Part shown: piece by piece, positions 27,214 through 37,013 of the stretch | How positions within the stretch are numbered: the first letter of the stretch is position 1 | How the letters are laid out: each line of letters begins with the position of its first letter | NCBI RefSeq assembly: GCF_014648595.1 | Contig: NZ_BMRK01000001.1 | Location: 372,001-436,000, forward strand | Direction of reading: 5' to 3' | DNA length: 64,000 nucleotides | Source of the DNA: Nocardioides luteus | GTDB taxonomy: Bacteria; Actinomycetota; Actinomycetes; Propionibacteriales; Nocardioidaceae | Notes under the pieces: model-generated | What the model saw: the letters and a program-made list of their open reading frames with translations, nothing else | Databases searched by the model: none | Told to the model about the DNA's origin: nothing | Position numbers and translations under genes: made by a program

Positions 27214-28812
27214 ATGACCGGCGTGATCCACGGTTACCGAGTTCGGGTGGATGCACCATGGTGGCGTGAGGCCGTGACCTACCAGATCTATCCGCGCTCG
27301 TTCGCCGACGCGGACGGTGACGGCACCGGTGACCTCGCCGGAATCACCTCGCGGGTCGACTATCTGGCGGACCTGGGAGTCGACGCGATCTGGCTGTCGC
27401 CGTTCTATCCTTCACCCCAGCACGACTACGGCTACGACGTGTCCGACCCGCGCGGCGTCGACCCGCTCTTCGGCACGGTCTCCGACGCCGAGGAGCTGTT
27501 GGAGACGGCGCACGAGGCGGGGCTGAAGGTGATCATCGACCTGATCCCCAACCACACCTCGTCAGCGCACCCGTGGTTCGTCGAGGCGCTGCGGGCGAGC
27601 CCGGGCTCACCGGAGCGCGAGCGCTACATCTTCCGTGATGGACGAGGTCGAGACGGCGAGGAGCCACCGACGAACTGGCAGTCGGTCTTCGGTCAGCCTG
27701 CATGGACCCGCGTCGACGACGGGCAGTGGTACCTCCACATGTTCGACCGGGAGGAGCCCGACCTCAACTGGCGCCACCCCGAGGTGGCCGAGGAGTTCCG
27801 CTCGGTGCTGAGGTTCTGGCTCGACCGGGGTGTCGACGGCTTCCGGGTCGACGTCGCCCACGGCCTGGTCAAGGCGCTGCGCGACCAGGAGGTGCCCGAG
27901 GGCACAGCGCCGAACTCCGACCCCGCGGTGATGTACGACATCGGTGTCGAGGACGACCCGATGTGGAACCATCCCGAGGTCCACGACGTCTACCGTGACT
28001 GGCACGAGGTCGTCTCCGCCTATCCGGGCGACCGGATGCTCGTCGCCGAGGCGTGGACCAAGGGGCCCTCCGACCTGCGGGGTTACCTGCGCACCGACGA
28101 GTTCGAGCAGGCGTTCAACTTCAGGTGGCTGCAGTCGCACTGGTCGGCGCAGGAGTTCAACGAGGCGATCCTGTCGACGCTGAAGGCACTGAGCCCTTCG
28201 CGCGCCTGGCCGACCTGGGTCCTCTCCAACCACGACGCGGTACGCCACCGCACCCGTTACGGCGACGGCGCCCAGGCGCTGGCCCGGGCCCGGGCGGCGA
28301 CCTTGACGATGCTTGCGCTCCCGGGGGCTGCGTACCTCTATCAGGGGGAGGAGCTCGGGCTGCCGCACGTCCAGCTGCCGCCGGAGCACCAGCGCGACCC
28401 ATGGGCCGAGGGCGGGAACGGCCGCGACGGCTGCCGGGTGCCGCTGCCGTGGAGCGGCGACGCCCCACCGTTCGGCTTCGGCCCCGGCGACGAGCAGCCC
28501 TGGCTGCCGCAGCCGACCCAGTGGGCGGACCTGACCGTGGCCGCGCAGACCGGCCAGGAGGGCTCGACGCTGGAGTTCTACCGGGCCGCGCTCGCCGCTC
28601 GCCGCCGCTACGCCCGCGGAGACAGCGAGATGTGGTTCCTCGACGCCCCCGCGGACGTCATCTCGTTCCGGCGTGGCCGGCTGGTCGTCGTGCTCAACTG
28701 TGGGTCGACTCCGACGCCGCTGCCTGACGGCGAGCTCGTGATGTGCAGCGGCGAGAAGCTCGGCTCCGACCTCCCGCCCGACACCGCCGCCTGGCTGCTC
28801 GCCGACGGCTGA
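27214..28812 (+). CDS. GH13 alpha-glucosidase
   Basis: A 532-residue (beta/alpha)8 glycoside hydrolase of family 13. Conserved regions: DLIPNHTSSAHPWF, GFRVDVAHGL (nucleophile Asp, about 212), LVAEAW (acid/base Glu, about 273) and VLSNHDAVRHR (transition-state Asp). WWREAVTYQIYPRSFADADG at the N-terminus and the lack of a signal peptide fit a cytoplasmic alpha-glucosidase acting on maltose or isomalto-oligosaccharides. It is convergent with a second GH13 gene. The start at 27214 is uncertain; the conserved part begins at about residue 15. Confidence 0.88.
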   Translation: MTGVIHGYRVRVDAPWWREAVTYQIYPRSFADADGDGTGDLAGITSRVDYLADLGVDAIWLSPFYPSPQHDYGYDVSDPRGVDPLFGTVSDAEELLETAHEAGLKVIIDLIPNHTSSAHPWFVEALRASPGSPERERYIFRDGRGRDGEEPPTNWQSVFGQPAWTRVDDGQWYLHMFDREEPDLNWRHPEVAEEFRSVLRFWLDRGVDGFRVDVAHGLVKALRDQEVPEGTAPNSDPAVMYDIGVEDDPMWNHPEVHDVYRDWHEVVSAYPGDRMLVAEAWTKGPSDLRGYLRTDEFEQAFNFRWLQSHWSAQEFNEAILSTLKALSPSRAWPTWVLSNHDAVRHRTRYGDGAQALARARAATLTMLALPGAAYLYQGEELGLPHVQLPPEHQRDPWAEGGNGRDGCRVPLPWSGDAPPFGFGPGDEQPWLPQPTQWADLTVAAQTGQEGSTLEFYRAALAARRRYARGDSEMWFLDAPADVISFRRGRLVVVLNCGSTPTPLPDGELVMCSGEKLGSDLPPDTAAWLLADG

Positions 28813-28831
28813 GCGCCTCCGCCCACCGGCG

Positions 28832-30499
28832 TCAGCGGCGGTAGACGCGCGCCTCCCACGGCGCCAGCACCGGCCCGCCCTCGGCTCCGAGGGCGACCTC
28901 GCCGCGGCACTCCTGAGCGAGATCGCCCAGCTCTGCCTCCTCGCTGCTGAAGTTCGCGAGCACCACCAGCTCGCCGCTCTCGTGACGCCGTCGAAACGCG
29001 AAGAGCTGCGGATGGACGTCGTCGAGGAGCGTGAAGTCGCCGTCGACGACCACCGGGTCCTCGTGGCGCAGCCGGATGAGCCTGCGGTAGTGGGAGAGCA
29101 CCGAGTCTGGGTCGTCCTTCTGCGCGGCGACGTTGATCTCGGTGTGGTTCGGGTTGATCGCGAGCCAGGGATCGCCGGTGGTGAAGCCGGCACCCGGGCC
29201 GTCGTCCCACTGCATCGGCGTGCGGCCGTTGTCGCGACACATCGCCCGCAGCGACCGCATCACGTCCTCGGGGTCCTCACCCGCGGCGACCGCCTCGTGG
29301 TAGTAGTTCACGCCCTCCACGTCGTCGACCTCGTCGATCGAGACGAACGGGTAGTTCGTCATCCCGATCTCGTCGCCCTGGTAGACGAACGGGGTCCCGC
29401 GCTGGAGATGGAGCACGGTCGCGAGCAGCTTGGCCGACTCGGTCCGCCAGCGGCCGTCGTCACCGTAGCGGGAGACGATCCTCGGCTGGTCGTGGTTGTC
29501 CCAGTAGAGGCTGTTCCACCCCGCGTCGGCGAGCCCGGTCTGCCAAGCCGCGAGGCGTTCGCGGAGGCGGCCGAGGTCGAACGGGCGTACGTCCCACTTG
29601 AAGGCGCCGTGGTCGATCTCGACGTGCTCGTAGTGGAGCACCATGTCGAGCTCGCGTCGGTCCGGATCGGTGTACTTGCGCCCCTCCTCGACCGTCGTCT
29701 CACCGGTCTCGCCGACCAGCAGCAGGTCGCGGTCGTACTTGTCGAAGACCTCCCGGTGCATCTCCGCCAGATACTCGTGCACCCGCGGGCCGTCGATCAC
29801 CGACTGGCGCATGTTGCCGTACTTCTGCCCCGGCATCACCGGTGCCTCCGGCAGCTCCGGGTCCTTGGAGATCAGGTTGATCACATCCATGCGGAAGCCG
29901 TCGACGCCGCGGTCCAGCCACCAGCGCAGGATGTCGTAGACCGCATGCCGCACCTCGGGGTTCTCCCAGTTCAGGTCCGGCTGCTTCTTGGCGAACAGGT
30001 GCATGTAGTAGGCCGCCCGGCCCTCGCAGTAGGTCCAGGCCGGGCCGGAGAAGAACGAGCCCCAGTTGTTGGGCTCGTCGCGCCACCAGTACCAGTCACG
30101 CTTCTCGCTCTCCGGGCTCGAGCTGGAGTCGATGAACCACGGATGCTCGTCGGAGGTGTGGTTGGCGACCAGATCCATGACCAGCTTCATCCCGCGCTCG
30201 TGCAGGTCGGCGATCAGCCCGTCGAGCTCCTCGAGCGTCCCGTACGTCGGGTCCACGTCGTGATAGTCGCTGACGTCGTACCCGTTGTCGGCCATCGGCG
30301 AGGGGTAGACGGGGGAGATCCACAGCACGTCGACCCCGAGCCACTGCAGGTGGTCGAGGCGGTCCCGGATCCCGCGGAGATCGCCGATGCCGTCACCGTT
30401 CCCGTCGGCGAAGCTGCGCGGATAGACCTGGTAGACGACGGCGGAACGCCACCACCCCGGGCCGGTGCGCCGAGCGGGTGCGGTCGGGATCGAGGTCAT
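28832..30499 (-). CDS. GH13 alpha-glucosidase / oligo-1,6-glucosidase
   Basis: A 555-residue GH13 enzyme. WWRSAVVYQVYPRSFADGNG, DLVANHTSDEHPWF, GFRMDVINLISKDPELPE (nucleophile Asp about 204), LLVGETGE (Glu about 263) and YWDNHDQPRIVSRYG resemble oligo-1,6-glucosidase and trehalose-hydrolase-like enzymes of Firmicutes and actinobacteria. RBS ACAGGAG precedes the ATG at 30499; the frame is open further upstream, but the extension is a shadow. No sugar transporter or regulator lies alongside, so the two GH13 genes look like an isolated intracellular maltodextrin pair. Confidence 0.87.
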   Translation of the reverse strand: MTSIPTAPARRTGPGWWRSAVVYQVYPRSFADGNGDGIGDLRGIRDRLDHLQWLGVDVLWISPVYPSPMADNGYDVSDYHDVDPTYGTLEELDGLIADLHERGMKLVMDLVANHTSDEHPWFIDSSSSPESEKRDWYWWRDEPNNWGSFFSGPAWTYCEGRAAYYMHLFAKKQPDLNWENPEVRHAVYDILRWWLDRGVDGFRMDVINLISKDPELPEAPVMPGQKYGNMRQSVIDGPRVHEYLAEMHREVFDKYDRDLLLVGETGETTVEEGRKYTDPDRRELDMVLHYEHVEIDHGAFKWDVRPFDLGRLRERLAAWQTGLADAGWNSLYWDNHDQPRIVSRYGDDGRWRTESAKLLATVLHLQRGTPFVYQGDEIGMTNYPFVSIDEVDDVEGVNYYHEAVAAGEDPEDVMRSLRAMCRDNGRTPMQWDDGPGAGFTTGDPWLAINPNHTEINVAAQKDDPDSVLSHYRRLIRLRHEDPVVVDGDFTLLDDVHPQLFAFRRRHESGELVVLANFSSEEAELGDLAQECRGEVALGAEGGPVLAPWEARVYRR

Positions 30500-30598
30500 G
30501 CTGGCTCCTGTCTCGCTGTCAAGAGGTCGTCCCCGTGGTCGGTAACCGAGTGGGAGGCCACGCATACACGCTGGGTGGCGGCCGCTACCGTGGCGCCC

Positions 30599-31081
30599 AT
30601 GGCGCTGACCCACGACTACACGGTCTCGGTGGAATGGACGGGCAACCGGGGCACAGGGACGAGCGGCTACCGCGACTACACCCGGGACCACGTCGTACGC
30701 ATCGACGGACTGCCCGACATCCTCGGCTCCGCCGACCGCACCTTTCGCGGCGACGCCGGCCGACACAACCCCGAACAACTGCTGCTCACCTCGCTGGCGC
30801 AGTGCCACATGCTCTCCTACCTCCACCAGGCGGTGAAGGTGGGCGTCGTCGTGGTCGACTATCACGACGACGCGACCGCGACCATGCAGACGGAGGGCAC
30901 CGGCGGCCGCTTCACCCGCGCTGTGCTCCACCCGGTCGTCACCGTCACCGAGGAGTCGATGATCGAGGCCGCCACCTCCGCCCACCACCAGGCACACCTC
31001 GACTGCTTCATCGCCAACAGCGTGAACTTCCCGGTCGACGTCGAGCCGACGGTGATCCTCGGGGGACTGGAACGGCCCTAG
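30599..31081 (+). CDS. OsmC-family protein
   Basis: A 160-residue protein with the OsmC/Ohr fold. NPEQLLLTSLAQCHMLSYLH holds the first conserved Cys and HLDCFIANSVNFPVDVEP the second; these reduce organic hydroperoxides in Ohr/OsmC proteins. The N-terminus (WTGNRGTGTSGYRDYTRDH) fits the subgroup whose peroxidatic role is less certain. It is followed by an acyl-CoA synthetase gene on the same strand. Confidence 0.87.
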   Translation: MALTHDYTVSVEWTGNRGTGTSGYRDYTRDHVVRIDGLPDILGSADRTFRGDAGRHNPEQLLLTSLAQCHMLSYLHQAVKVGVVVVDYHDDATATMQTEGTGGRFTRAVLHPVVTVTEESMIEAATSAHHQAHLDCFIANSVNFPVDVEPTVILGGLERP

Positions 31082-31091
31082 TCCCCTCCTT

Positions 31092-31113
31092 CCGGGGGTA
31101 TGTCCGCCCCCGG
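31092..31113 (+). terminator. Hairpin overlapping the next gene's annotated start
   Basis: CCGGGGG (31092-31098) and CCCCCGG (31107-31113) flank an eight-base loop that includes the ATG at 31100. It may end the osmC transcript or mask that start codon. Confidence 0.4.
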
Positions 31114-32839
31114 ACTCGTGGTGATGATGACCGCCATGACTGGTTCGACCGCGACCGACGCCCTGCTCGCCGCCCGGGACGCGCTGATCGCGCAGCGTCT
31201 CGACTACACCGAGGCGGTCGAGACGTTCGGCTGGCCCGACGTGGGGGAGAGCTTCAACTTCGCCCACGACTGGTTCGACCCGATGGCGCGGGGCAACGAC
31301 GCGGCCGGTCTGGTGATCTCGGAGGCGGACGGGTCGCGCGCTGCGTACTCCTTCGACGAGCTGGCGCGGCGCTCCGACGCGGTCGGACGCCACCTACGCC
31401 GCCTCGGGGTGGAGCGGGGCGACAGCGTCATCGTCATGCTCGGCAACCAGGTCGAACTATGGGAGACGATGCTCGGTGCGATGAAGATCGGTGCCGTGCT
31501 GACGCCGACCACCACCGCTGTCGGGACCGCCGAGCTGGTCGACCGCCTCGAGCGTGGCCGGGCGCGGGCGGTGGTCTGCAACGCCGCCGACGCGGGCAAG
31601 TTCGACGGCGTTCCGGGCGACTACGTCCGGATCAGCGTGGGGGAGCACCCCGGCTGGAACGAGTACGCAGCGGCGACCGCCGAGAGCCAGGACCCGCTCG
31701 ACCATCCCGGCAACGCCACCAGCGACACGCTGCTGCTCTACTTCACCAGTGGCACCACCAGCCGCCCAAAGCTGGTCGAGCACACCCACTACACCTACCC
31801 GGTCGGTCACCTCTCCACGATGTACTGGCTCGGGCTGCGCCCCGGCGACGTGCACATGAACATCTCCAGCCCCGGCTGGGCCAAGCACGCCTGGTCGAAC
31901 TTCTTCGCGCCCTGGCTCGCCGGGGCGACCGTCTACGTCCTCAACTACTCCCGCTTCGACGCGGCGACCCTGCTGCAGCGGGTCCGCGAGGAGCACGTGA
32001 CCAGCATCTGCGCGCCGCCGACCGTGTGGCGGATGCTCATCCAGGCCGACCTCAGCGGCGGCTGCGGGTTGCTGCGCGAGGCGATCAGCGCCGGCGAGCC
32101 GCTCAACCCCGAGGTGATCAGCCAGGTCCACAACGCCTGGGGACTGACCATCCGCGACGGCTTCGGGCAGACCGAGATGACCGCGACGATCGCCAACAGC
32201 CCCGGCCAGCCGGTCCGGCCCGGGTCGATGGGGCGACCGCTGCCGGGTGTCCCGGTCGCGCTGGTCGACCCGGTCGAAGGGACCGTGATCGAGGGCCCCG
32301 GGGAGGGCGAGCTCTGCCTCGACCTCTCTCAGCAGCCGGCGACCCTGATGACCGCCTACCGCGACGACGAACGGCGCACCGCCGAGGCCATGCGCGACGG
32401 CTTCTTCCACACCGGTGACGTCGCCACCCGCGACGCGGAGGGCTACATCACCTACGTCGGGCGCACCGACGACGTCTTCAAGGCCTCCGACTACAAGGTC
32501 TCGCCGTTCGAGCTGGAGTCGGTGCTGATCGAGCATCCCGCGGTGGCCGAGGCGGCCGTCGTCCCCGCACCGGACCCGGTGCGGCTGGCCGTACCCAAGG
32601 CGTACGTCTCGCTCGCGCCCGGTCACGAGCCGACCGCGGAGACCGCCCGCGAGATCCTCGAGTTCGCGCGCGACCACCTGCCGCCCTACCTGCGGGTGCG
32701 ACGCCTGGAGTTCTTCGACCTGCCCAAGACGATCTCCGGGAAGATCCGCCGCGTGGAGCTGCGGTCTCGCGAGCAGGACGTGGTGGATCAGCGTCCGGCG
32801 AGCGAGCACCGCTACGAGGACTTCTTCACCCGCAGCTGA
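31100..32839 (+). CDS. AMP-dependent acyl-CoA synthetase (medium-chain/benzoate type)
   Basis: Up to 579 residues, an adenylate-forming enzyme. YFTSGTTSRPKLVEHTHYTY is the P-loop, GFGQTEMTA the A5 motif, FFHTGDVATRDAEGYITYVG A7 and the C-terminal KTISGKIRRVELR carries the catalytic Lys. The pattern (SSPGWAKHAWSNFFAPWLAG) resembles the medium-chain acyl-CoA or aromatic acid ligases. The start is uncertain: ATG 31100 lies inside a hairpin; ATG 31124, 31127 or 31136 fit homologues equally. It faces the thioesterase gene. Confidence 0.87.
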   Translation: MSAPGLVVMMTAMTGSTATDALLAARDALIAQRLDYTEAVETFGWPDVGESFNFAHDWFDPMARGNDAAGLVISEADGSRAAYSFDELARRSDAVGRHLRRLGVERGDSVIVMLGNQVELWETMLGAMKIGAVLTPTTTAVGTAELVDRLERGRARAVVCNAADAGKFDGVPGDYVRISVGEHPGWNEYAAATAESQDPLDHPGNATSDTLLLYFTSGTTSRPKLVEHTHYTYPVGHLSTMYWLGLRPGDVHMNISSPGWAKHAWSNFFAPWLAGATVYVLNYSRFDAATLLQRVREEHVTSICAPPTVWRMLIQADLSGGCGLLREAISAGEPLNPEVISQVHNAWGLTIRDGFGQTEMTATIANSPGQPVRPGSMGRPLPGVPVALVDPVEGTVIEGPGEGELCLDLSQQPATLMTAYRDDERRTAEAMRDGFFHTGDVATRDAEGYITYVGRTDDVFKASDYKVSPFELESVLIEHPAVAEAAVVPAPDPVRLAVPKAYVSLAPGHEPTAETAREILEFARDHLPPYLRVRRLEFFDLPKTISGKIRRVELRSREQDVVDQRPASEHRYEDFFTRS

Positions 32840-32848
32840 GACCCCAGG

Positions 32849-32883
32849 CCGTCCGCCTCCTCAGGGGCCTCAGGGGCGGACGG
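32849..32883. terminator. Bidirectional terminator overlapping the thioesterase stop
   Basis: CCGTCCGCC (32849-32857) and GGCGGACGG (32875-32883) form a 9-bp stem between convergent genes; the stop codon of the leftward thioesterase lies within it. Confidence 0.65.
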
Positions 32884-33637
32884 TCAGGATCTGCGTGCTC
32901 ACCCCGAACACGCCGCGCTCGTCGTGGAGCACGGTCGTGGTCACGCCCGCGCCCGTGGGGCCGAAGGAGACCGTCGTGTCGAGCCCCAGCCAGCCCTCTT
33001 CGGGCGTGCGGAAGAGGTGGGCGGTCAGGTCGAGGTTGGGGAAGCTGACCTTCTCGGGATCGACCCGGACCGCGACGCCGTTGGTGATGTCCAGCAGCCC
33101 GGCGACCTGGGAGAGCCGGCTGACCGGCTCATCGGCCACGATCGGGTGAGGCGTACGCACCCAGGAGCGCGCGCGGCCCGGGCCGAGGTCCTCGCGGCGC
33201 ACCTCCACGGAGGCGATGAAGCCACCCGGCCACAGGCTCGTCATGTCCCACGCCGGCACGTCCTCGACCGGCGGCATCGGCTGGTGGCGGGTGCCGTCGA
33301 TCTGGTCCGTCGGATAGTCGGCCGTGAGCCAGGCGCGCAGCAGCACCACCGGCCTGCCGCCGTGGCAGGCCCGCGCCTCGACGAGCTCGATGGTGCGGCC
33401 GGGCCGGAGCACGCTGACCTCCACCGAGACCGGCTCGATCGGGATCGTGCCGAGGATGTCGTAGCTCATCCGACTCACCTGCAGCCCGTCGTCGCGGCGG
33501 GCGTCACGGCCCAGCTCGACCTCGTGGGCCATCACCCCGAGCAAGGTGGCGATGTGCTGGGTCTCGAGGTCCCAGGCACCGCCGACGTGCTCGGTCGGGG
33601 TGAAGGTGTGCGGACCTGTGCGGTGCCAGTACGTCAT
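32870..33637 (-). CDS. TesB-like acyl-CoA thioesterase
   Basis: A 255-residue protein with a double hot-dog pattern: the first half has WDLETQHIATLLGVMAHEVE and IEPVSVEVSVLRPGRTIELV, the second WLGLDTTVSFGPTGAGVTTT and LHDERGVFGVSTQILTVRP, matching acyl-CoA thioesterase II-like proteins. It should hydrolyse acyl-CoA to acid and CoA. The stop is seven bases upstream (in its direction, downstream) of the acyl-CoA synthetase gene at 33645, which is transcribed toward it on the same strand, so the two are one operon. Confidence 0.8.
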   Translation of the reverse strand: MTYWHRTGPHTFTPTEHVGGAWDLETQHIATLLGVMAHEVELGRDARRDDGLQVSRMSYDILGTIPIEPVSVEVSVLRPGRTIELVEARACHGGRPVVLLRAWLTADYPTDQIDGTRHQPMPPVEDVPAWDMTSLWPGGFIASVEVRREDLGPGRARSWVRTPHPIVADEPVSRLSQVAGLLDITNGVAVRVDPEKVSFPNLDLTAHLFRTPEEGWLGLDTTVSFGPTGAGVTTTVLHDERGVFGVSTQILTVRP

Positions 33638-33644
33638 CGGCGAC

Positions 33645-35273
33645 TCACAGACCGAGCAGCGCGATGCTCTGCTCGCGCATGTCGATCTTGCGGATCTTCC
33701 CGGTCACGGTCATCGGGAACTCCTCGACGAGCAGGACGTAGCGCGGAACCTTGTAGTGGGCGAGCTTTCCATGAGCAAAGGCTCGCACAGCCTCGGCGTC
33801 CAACGGCTCGGCCCCCGGGCGCATCCGGATCCAGGCGCACAGCTCCTCGCCGTACCTCTCGTCGGGAACCCCGACGATCTGGGCCTCGGCGATGTCGGGG
33901 TGGGTGAAGAGGAACTCCTCGATCTCGCGTGGATAGATGTTCTCGCCGCCTCGGATGACCATGTCCTTGATGCGCCCCACGACCACGCAGTAGCCGTCCT
34001 CGCGCATGACGGCGAGGTCGCCGGTGTGCATCCAGCCGTCGGCGTCGATCGCCTCGGCGGTCTTGGTGTCGTCGTCCCAGTAGCCGAGCATCACCGAGTA
34101 GCCACGTGTGCAGAACTCACCGGCCGTGCCTCGCGGAACCACCTCACCGGTGGCCGGGTCGACGATCTTGATCTCGACGTGCGGTGCGGCCCGGCCGATG
34201 GTCTCGGTGCGCCGCTCGAGGTCGTCGTCGGTGCGGGTCTGGCAGGAGACCGGCGAGGTCTCGGTCATGCCGTACGCGATGGCGACCTCGCTCATGTGCA
34301 TCTCGTTGACGCAGCGCTTCATGACCTCGATCGGGCACAGCGCGCCGGCCATGATGCCCGTACGCAGCGTCGAGAGGTCGTAGGAGGCGAACTCCGGATC
34401 GTCCTGCATCGCGATGAACATCGTCGGCACCCCGTACAGCGCCGTGCACTGCTCCTCCTGGACCGTCCGCAGCGTCGTGGCCGGGTCGAACCCGGGGCCC
34501 GGGATGATCATCGCGGCGCCGTGGGTGGTGCAGCCGAGGTTGGCCATCACCATGCCGAAGCAGTGATAGAAGGGCACCGGGATGCAGAGCCGGTCCTGCT
34601 CGGTGAAGTGGATCGTCTCGGTGACGAAGAACCCGTTGTTCAGGATGTTGCGATGGCTCAGCGTGGCGCCCTTCGGGAACCCCGTGGTCCCGGAGGTGTA
34701 CTGGATGTTGATCGGGTCGTTCGGGTCGAGCGGGTAGTCGACATGGTCGCTCAGCTGCTCACCACGGCCGGCGGCCAGCAGCGCGTCCCACTCCGGCGTA
34801 CCCAGGAAGACCGTCCGTTCCAGCGTCCCGCAGTCACCCTCGACCTCGGCGACCAGCGCGGCGTAGTCACTGGTCTTGAACGAGGTCGCGCTGAGCAGAA
34901 GCCGTACGCCCGACTGGTTGAGCGCGTAGGCGAGCTCGTGGGTCCGGTAGGCGGGGTTGATGTTCACCAGGATCGCGCCGATCTTGGCGGTGGCGAACTG
35001 GGTCATCGTCCATTCCGCGCAGTTCGGGGCCCAGATGCCGACCCGGTCGCCCTTGCCGATACCGGCTTCGCGCAGGCCCACCGCGAGCGCGTTCACGTCG
35101 GCGTCGAGCTCGGCGTAGGTCCAGCGGCGGCCGGTGGCGATCTCCACCAGCGCCTCACGCTCGCCGTGCAGGGCGACGGTCCGTTCGAAGTTCGCGCCGA
35201 TCGTCTCTTCGAGCAGCGGGACGTCGATGTCGCCTCGGGCCGACGAGGCGATGGTGGATGAGGTCTCGGTCAT
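33645..35273 (-). CDS. AMP-binding acyl-CoA synthetase (paralogue of 15550-17160)
   Basis: A 542-residue adenylate-forming ligase with P-loop [40 protein letters not shown] and [12 protein letters not shown]. It is very similar along its length to the gene at 15550, which indicates an old duplication. The start [10 protein letters not shown] at 35273 fits the paralogue better than upstream codons. Divergent from it is a LuxR-type regulator, with a CCCCC/GGGGG palindrome between, so it is probably locally regulated. A thioesterase follows in the same operon. Confidence 0.9.
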   Translation of the reverse strand: MTETSSTIASSARGDIDVPLLEETIGANFERTVALHGEREALVEIATGRRWTYAELDADVNALAVGLREAGIGKGDRVGIWAPNCAEWTMTQFATAKIGAILVNINPAYRTHELAYALNQSGVRLLLSATSFKTSDYAALVAEVEGDCGTLERTVFLGTPEWDALLAAGRGEQLSDHVDYPLDPNDPINIQYTSGTTGFPKGATLSHRNILNNGFFVTETIHFTEQDRLCIPVPFYHCFGMVMANLGCTTHGAAMIIPGPGFDPATTLRTVQEEQCTALYGVPTMFIAMQDDPEFASYDLSTLRTGIMAGALCPIEVMKRCVNEMHMSEVAIAYGMTETSPVSCQTRTDDDLERRTETIGRAAPHVEIKIVDPATGEVVPRGTAGEFCTRGYSVMLGYWDDDTKTAEAIDADGWMHTGDLAVMREDGYCVVVGRIKDMVIRGGENIYPREIEEFLFTHPDIAEAQIVGVPDERYGEELCAWIRMRPGAEPLDAEAVRAFAHGKLAHYKVPRYVLLVEEFPMTVTGKIRKIDMREQSIALLGL

Positions 35274-35307
35274 GTCGCGATCTTGACCGAGACCGGGGTC
35301 ACACTCA

Positions 35308-35325
35308 CACCCCCCAACGGGGGTG
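35308..35325. promoter_or_regulatory. Palindromic candidate operator CACCCCC-N4-GGGGGTG
   Basis: A perfect 7-bp inverted repeat with four-base centre in the 139-bp region between the divergent synthetase and LuxR genes. Its symmetry and position suit a dimeric HTH regulator; binding is inferred. Confidence 0.5.
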
Positions 35326-35412
35326 GATCGCGTACATTTCTTCGGCGGATGCCCTCGAAGGAGGGTGCCCGCCAGTTGTTGCTTGTGATGACGGTCACTT
35401 ACCCTCGTCATC

Positions 35413-36315
35413 ATGAGCAGCAGCGTGATCGCCGCCGAGGCGCCCTACGACGGCTCCCGGATCGCCCAGACGCTCGCCTCGTTCCGCGCGGCGTCCGGGC
35501 TCGACCTCGCCTTCGGCGGTCCCGTACGCGGTGACGGCAGCATCATGGACATCACCGCGACCTGCGGCGCCAAAGGGAGCGCGCTGCGCGGCCTCCGGAT
35601 CTTCAGCGGGGAGGGGCTCGGCGGGAAGACGCTGCAGACCCTGCAGCCCGGCGCGGTCGACCACTACTACACCGCGCGCGGCATCACCCACCGCTACGAC
35701 ACGGTCGTACGCCAGGAGCAGCTCGAGACCGTCGCAGCCCTGCCGATCCTGGTCGACCGGACGCCGCGGATGCTGATCTACCTGGCCTCGCGCTCGCGGA
35801 TCGGCCTCGGACCGGTCTGGTACGACTCCCTGCGGCCGATGATCCGTGCCCTCGAGCGCGAGATCCTGATCGACGACGAGGTCCGCAACCGGCTCTCCCG
35901 CCTCGCGCCCGCTCCGACCCCGCCGGTCACGGTTCGTCCCGCCGAGCCCGCCGCGCGCCAGGATCTTGCCGAGCGCCGCGAGATGGCCGCCGAGCTCACC
36001 TCCCTAGCCGGCCAGGTGGCCGACGCCGAGGTCCGGGCGCGCCTCGAGGCGATGGTCCTGCGGCTCACAGCGGCGCCGGGGGAGCGGAGCGCAGCGCTAC
36101 CGGCCCCAGCCGCTCCTGCCGTACGCCTCGCCGCTCGCGAGATCGACGTGCTGCGCCAGGTCGCCCTCGGCCACAGCAATAGAGAAGCCGCCGACGCCCT
36201 CGGCATCGTGGAGAGCACGGTGAAGTCCTACCTGAAGAGCGCCACCCGCAAGCTCAACGCCAACAACCGCGTCCACGCCGTCCGGATGGCACGCGAGGCC
36301 GGCCTGATCGACTGA
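35413..36315 (+). CDS. LuxR-family regulator with GAF-like sensor
   Basis: A 300-residue protein. The N-terminal two thirds (residues about 10-160: [50 protein letters not shown]) look like a GAF sensor domain as in regulators linked to acyl-CoA synthetase genes. The C-terminal HTH ([38 protein letters not shown]) is of the LuxR/NarL type. It is divergent from the synthetase-thioesterase operon and probably controls it, perhaps sensing an acyl-CoA or free acid. A strong terminator follows. Confidence 0.85.
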   Translation: MSSSVIAAEAPYDGSRIAQTLASFRAASGLDLAFGGPVRGDGSIMDITATCGAKGSALRGLRIFSGEGLGGKTLQTLQPGAVDHYYTARGITHRYDTVVRQEQLETVAALPILVDRTPRMLIYLASRSRIGLGPVWYDSLRPMIRALEREILIDDEVRNRLSRLAPAPTPPVTVRPAEPAARQDLAERREMAAELTSLAGQVADAEVRARLEAMVLRLTAAPGERSAALPAPAAPAVRLAAREIDVLRQVALGHSNREAADALGIVESTVKSYLKSATRKLNANNRVHAVRMAREAGLID

Positions 36316-36330
36316 CCGCCCTGATCTGCA

Positions 36331-36387
36331 CTATGACCGAGGGTCTGACCTTGTGAATCTTTCACGAGCTCAGACCCTCGGTCATAG
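36331..36387 (+). terminator. Terminator of the LuxR gene
   Basis: A perfect 18-bp inverted repeat (CTATGACCGAGGGTCTGA and its complement at 36370-36387) with a 21-base loop that itself folds (GTGAA/TTCAC), 15 bases after the stop. Confidence 0.8.
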
Positions 36388-36413
36388 TCCCGGGGGTCCC
36401 GTACGCTCCCCGC

Positions 36414-36959
36414 ATGGCCACGATCGGAGTCATCGCAAGCGCCGCCGGCGGCGTCGACCAGCTGTGCGACGAGCTGGTGATGCCGCTGGTCGACGCCGGC
36501 CATCAGGTGCCGGTCACCCTGACCCCCACGGCGTTCACCTGGCTCAGCGAGAACGGAGAGGCCGCCCGCATCGAGGCGGCCACCGGCTTCGAGGTGCGCG
36601 GCACAAGCCGCCTCCCGTGGGAGCCCCGCACCCACCCAGCCCATCTCGACGTCATCGTGGTCGCCCCAGCCACCTTCAGCACCACCGCCAAGATCGCCTT
36701 AGGTCTCGCCGACAACCAAGCGCTCACGGTGGTCACCGAGAACCTCGCGACCACGCCCGTCGTGCTCTTCCCTCTCATCAACGCCGCTCACGCCCAGCAC
36801 TCCGCGTGGCCCTCCCACATGGCAGCCCTTCGCAGCGCCGGCGTACACCTCATCGAAGGCCCCGACCTCTGGCCCCTCCACCCGCCGCGCCAGACCCCAC
36901 CGGACCAAGCTCTGCCGTGGCAAGCGATCCTCGACTCCGCTCTTCGAGCGGCGGGCTGA
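36414..36959 (+). CDS. Flavoprotein (PPC decarboxylase-like fold)
   Basis: A 181-residue protein of the Flavoprotein family: IGVIASAAGGVDQLCDELVM at the N-terminus (phosphate-binding loop) and VVAPATFSTTAKIALGLADN (the PAT/N-x-K-like motif that contacts FMN). It is similar in outline to HFCD proteins such as Dfp and UbiX, but the catalytic role is unknown; stand-alone members are common in actinobacteria. It is the last chromosomal gene before the inserted element and shares the following terminator. Confidence 0.8.
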   Translation: MATIGVIASAAGGVDQLCDELVMPLVDAGHQVPVTLTPTAFTWLSENGEAARIEAATGFEVRGTSRLPWEPRTHPAHLDVIVVAPATFSTTAKIALGLADNQALTVVTENLATTPVVLFPLINAAHAQHSAWPSHMAALRSAGVHLIEGPDLWPLHPPRQTPPDQALPWQAILDSALRAAG

Positions 36960-36966
36960 GAACGAG

Positions 36967-37011
36967 AAGAACCCCGCCGACCAGGCATCTAGCCTGGCGG
37001 GCGGGGTTCTT
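36967..37011. terminator. Original tRNA-Val terminator, now at the left junction
   Basis: AAGAACCCCGCC (36967-36978) pairs with GGCGGGGTTCTT (37000-37011), with a nested CCAGGC/GCCTGG hairpin; both sides give T-runs. It lies beside the displaced tRNA 3' end (attL) and ends the flavoprotein gene. Before insertion it would have ended tRNA-Val transcription. Confidence 0.85.
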
Positions 37012-37013
37012 GG

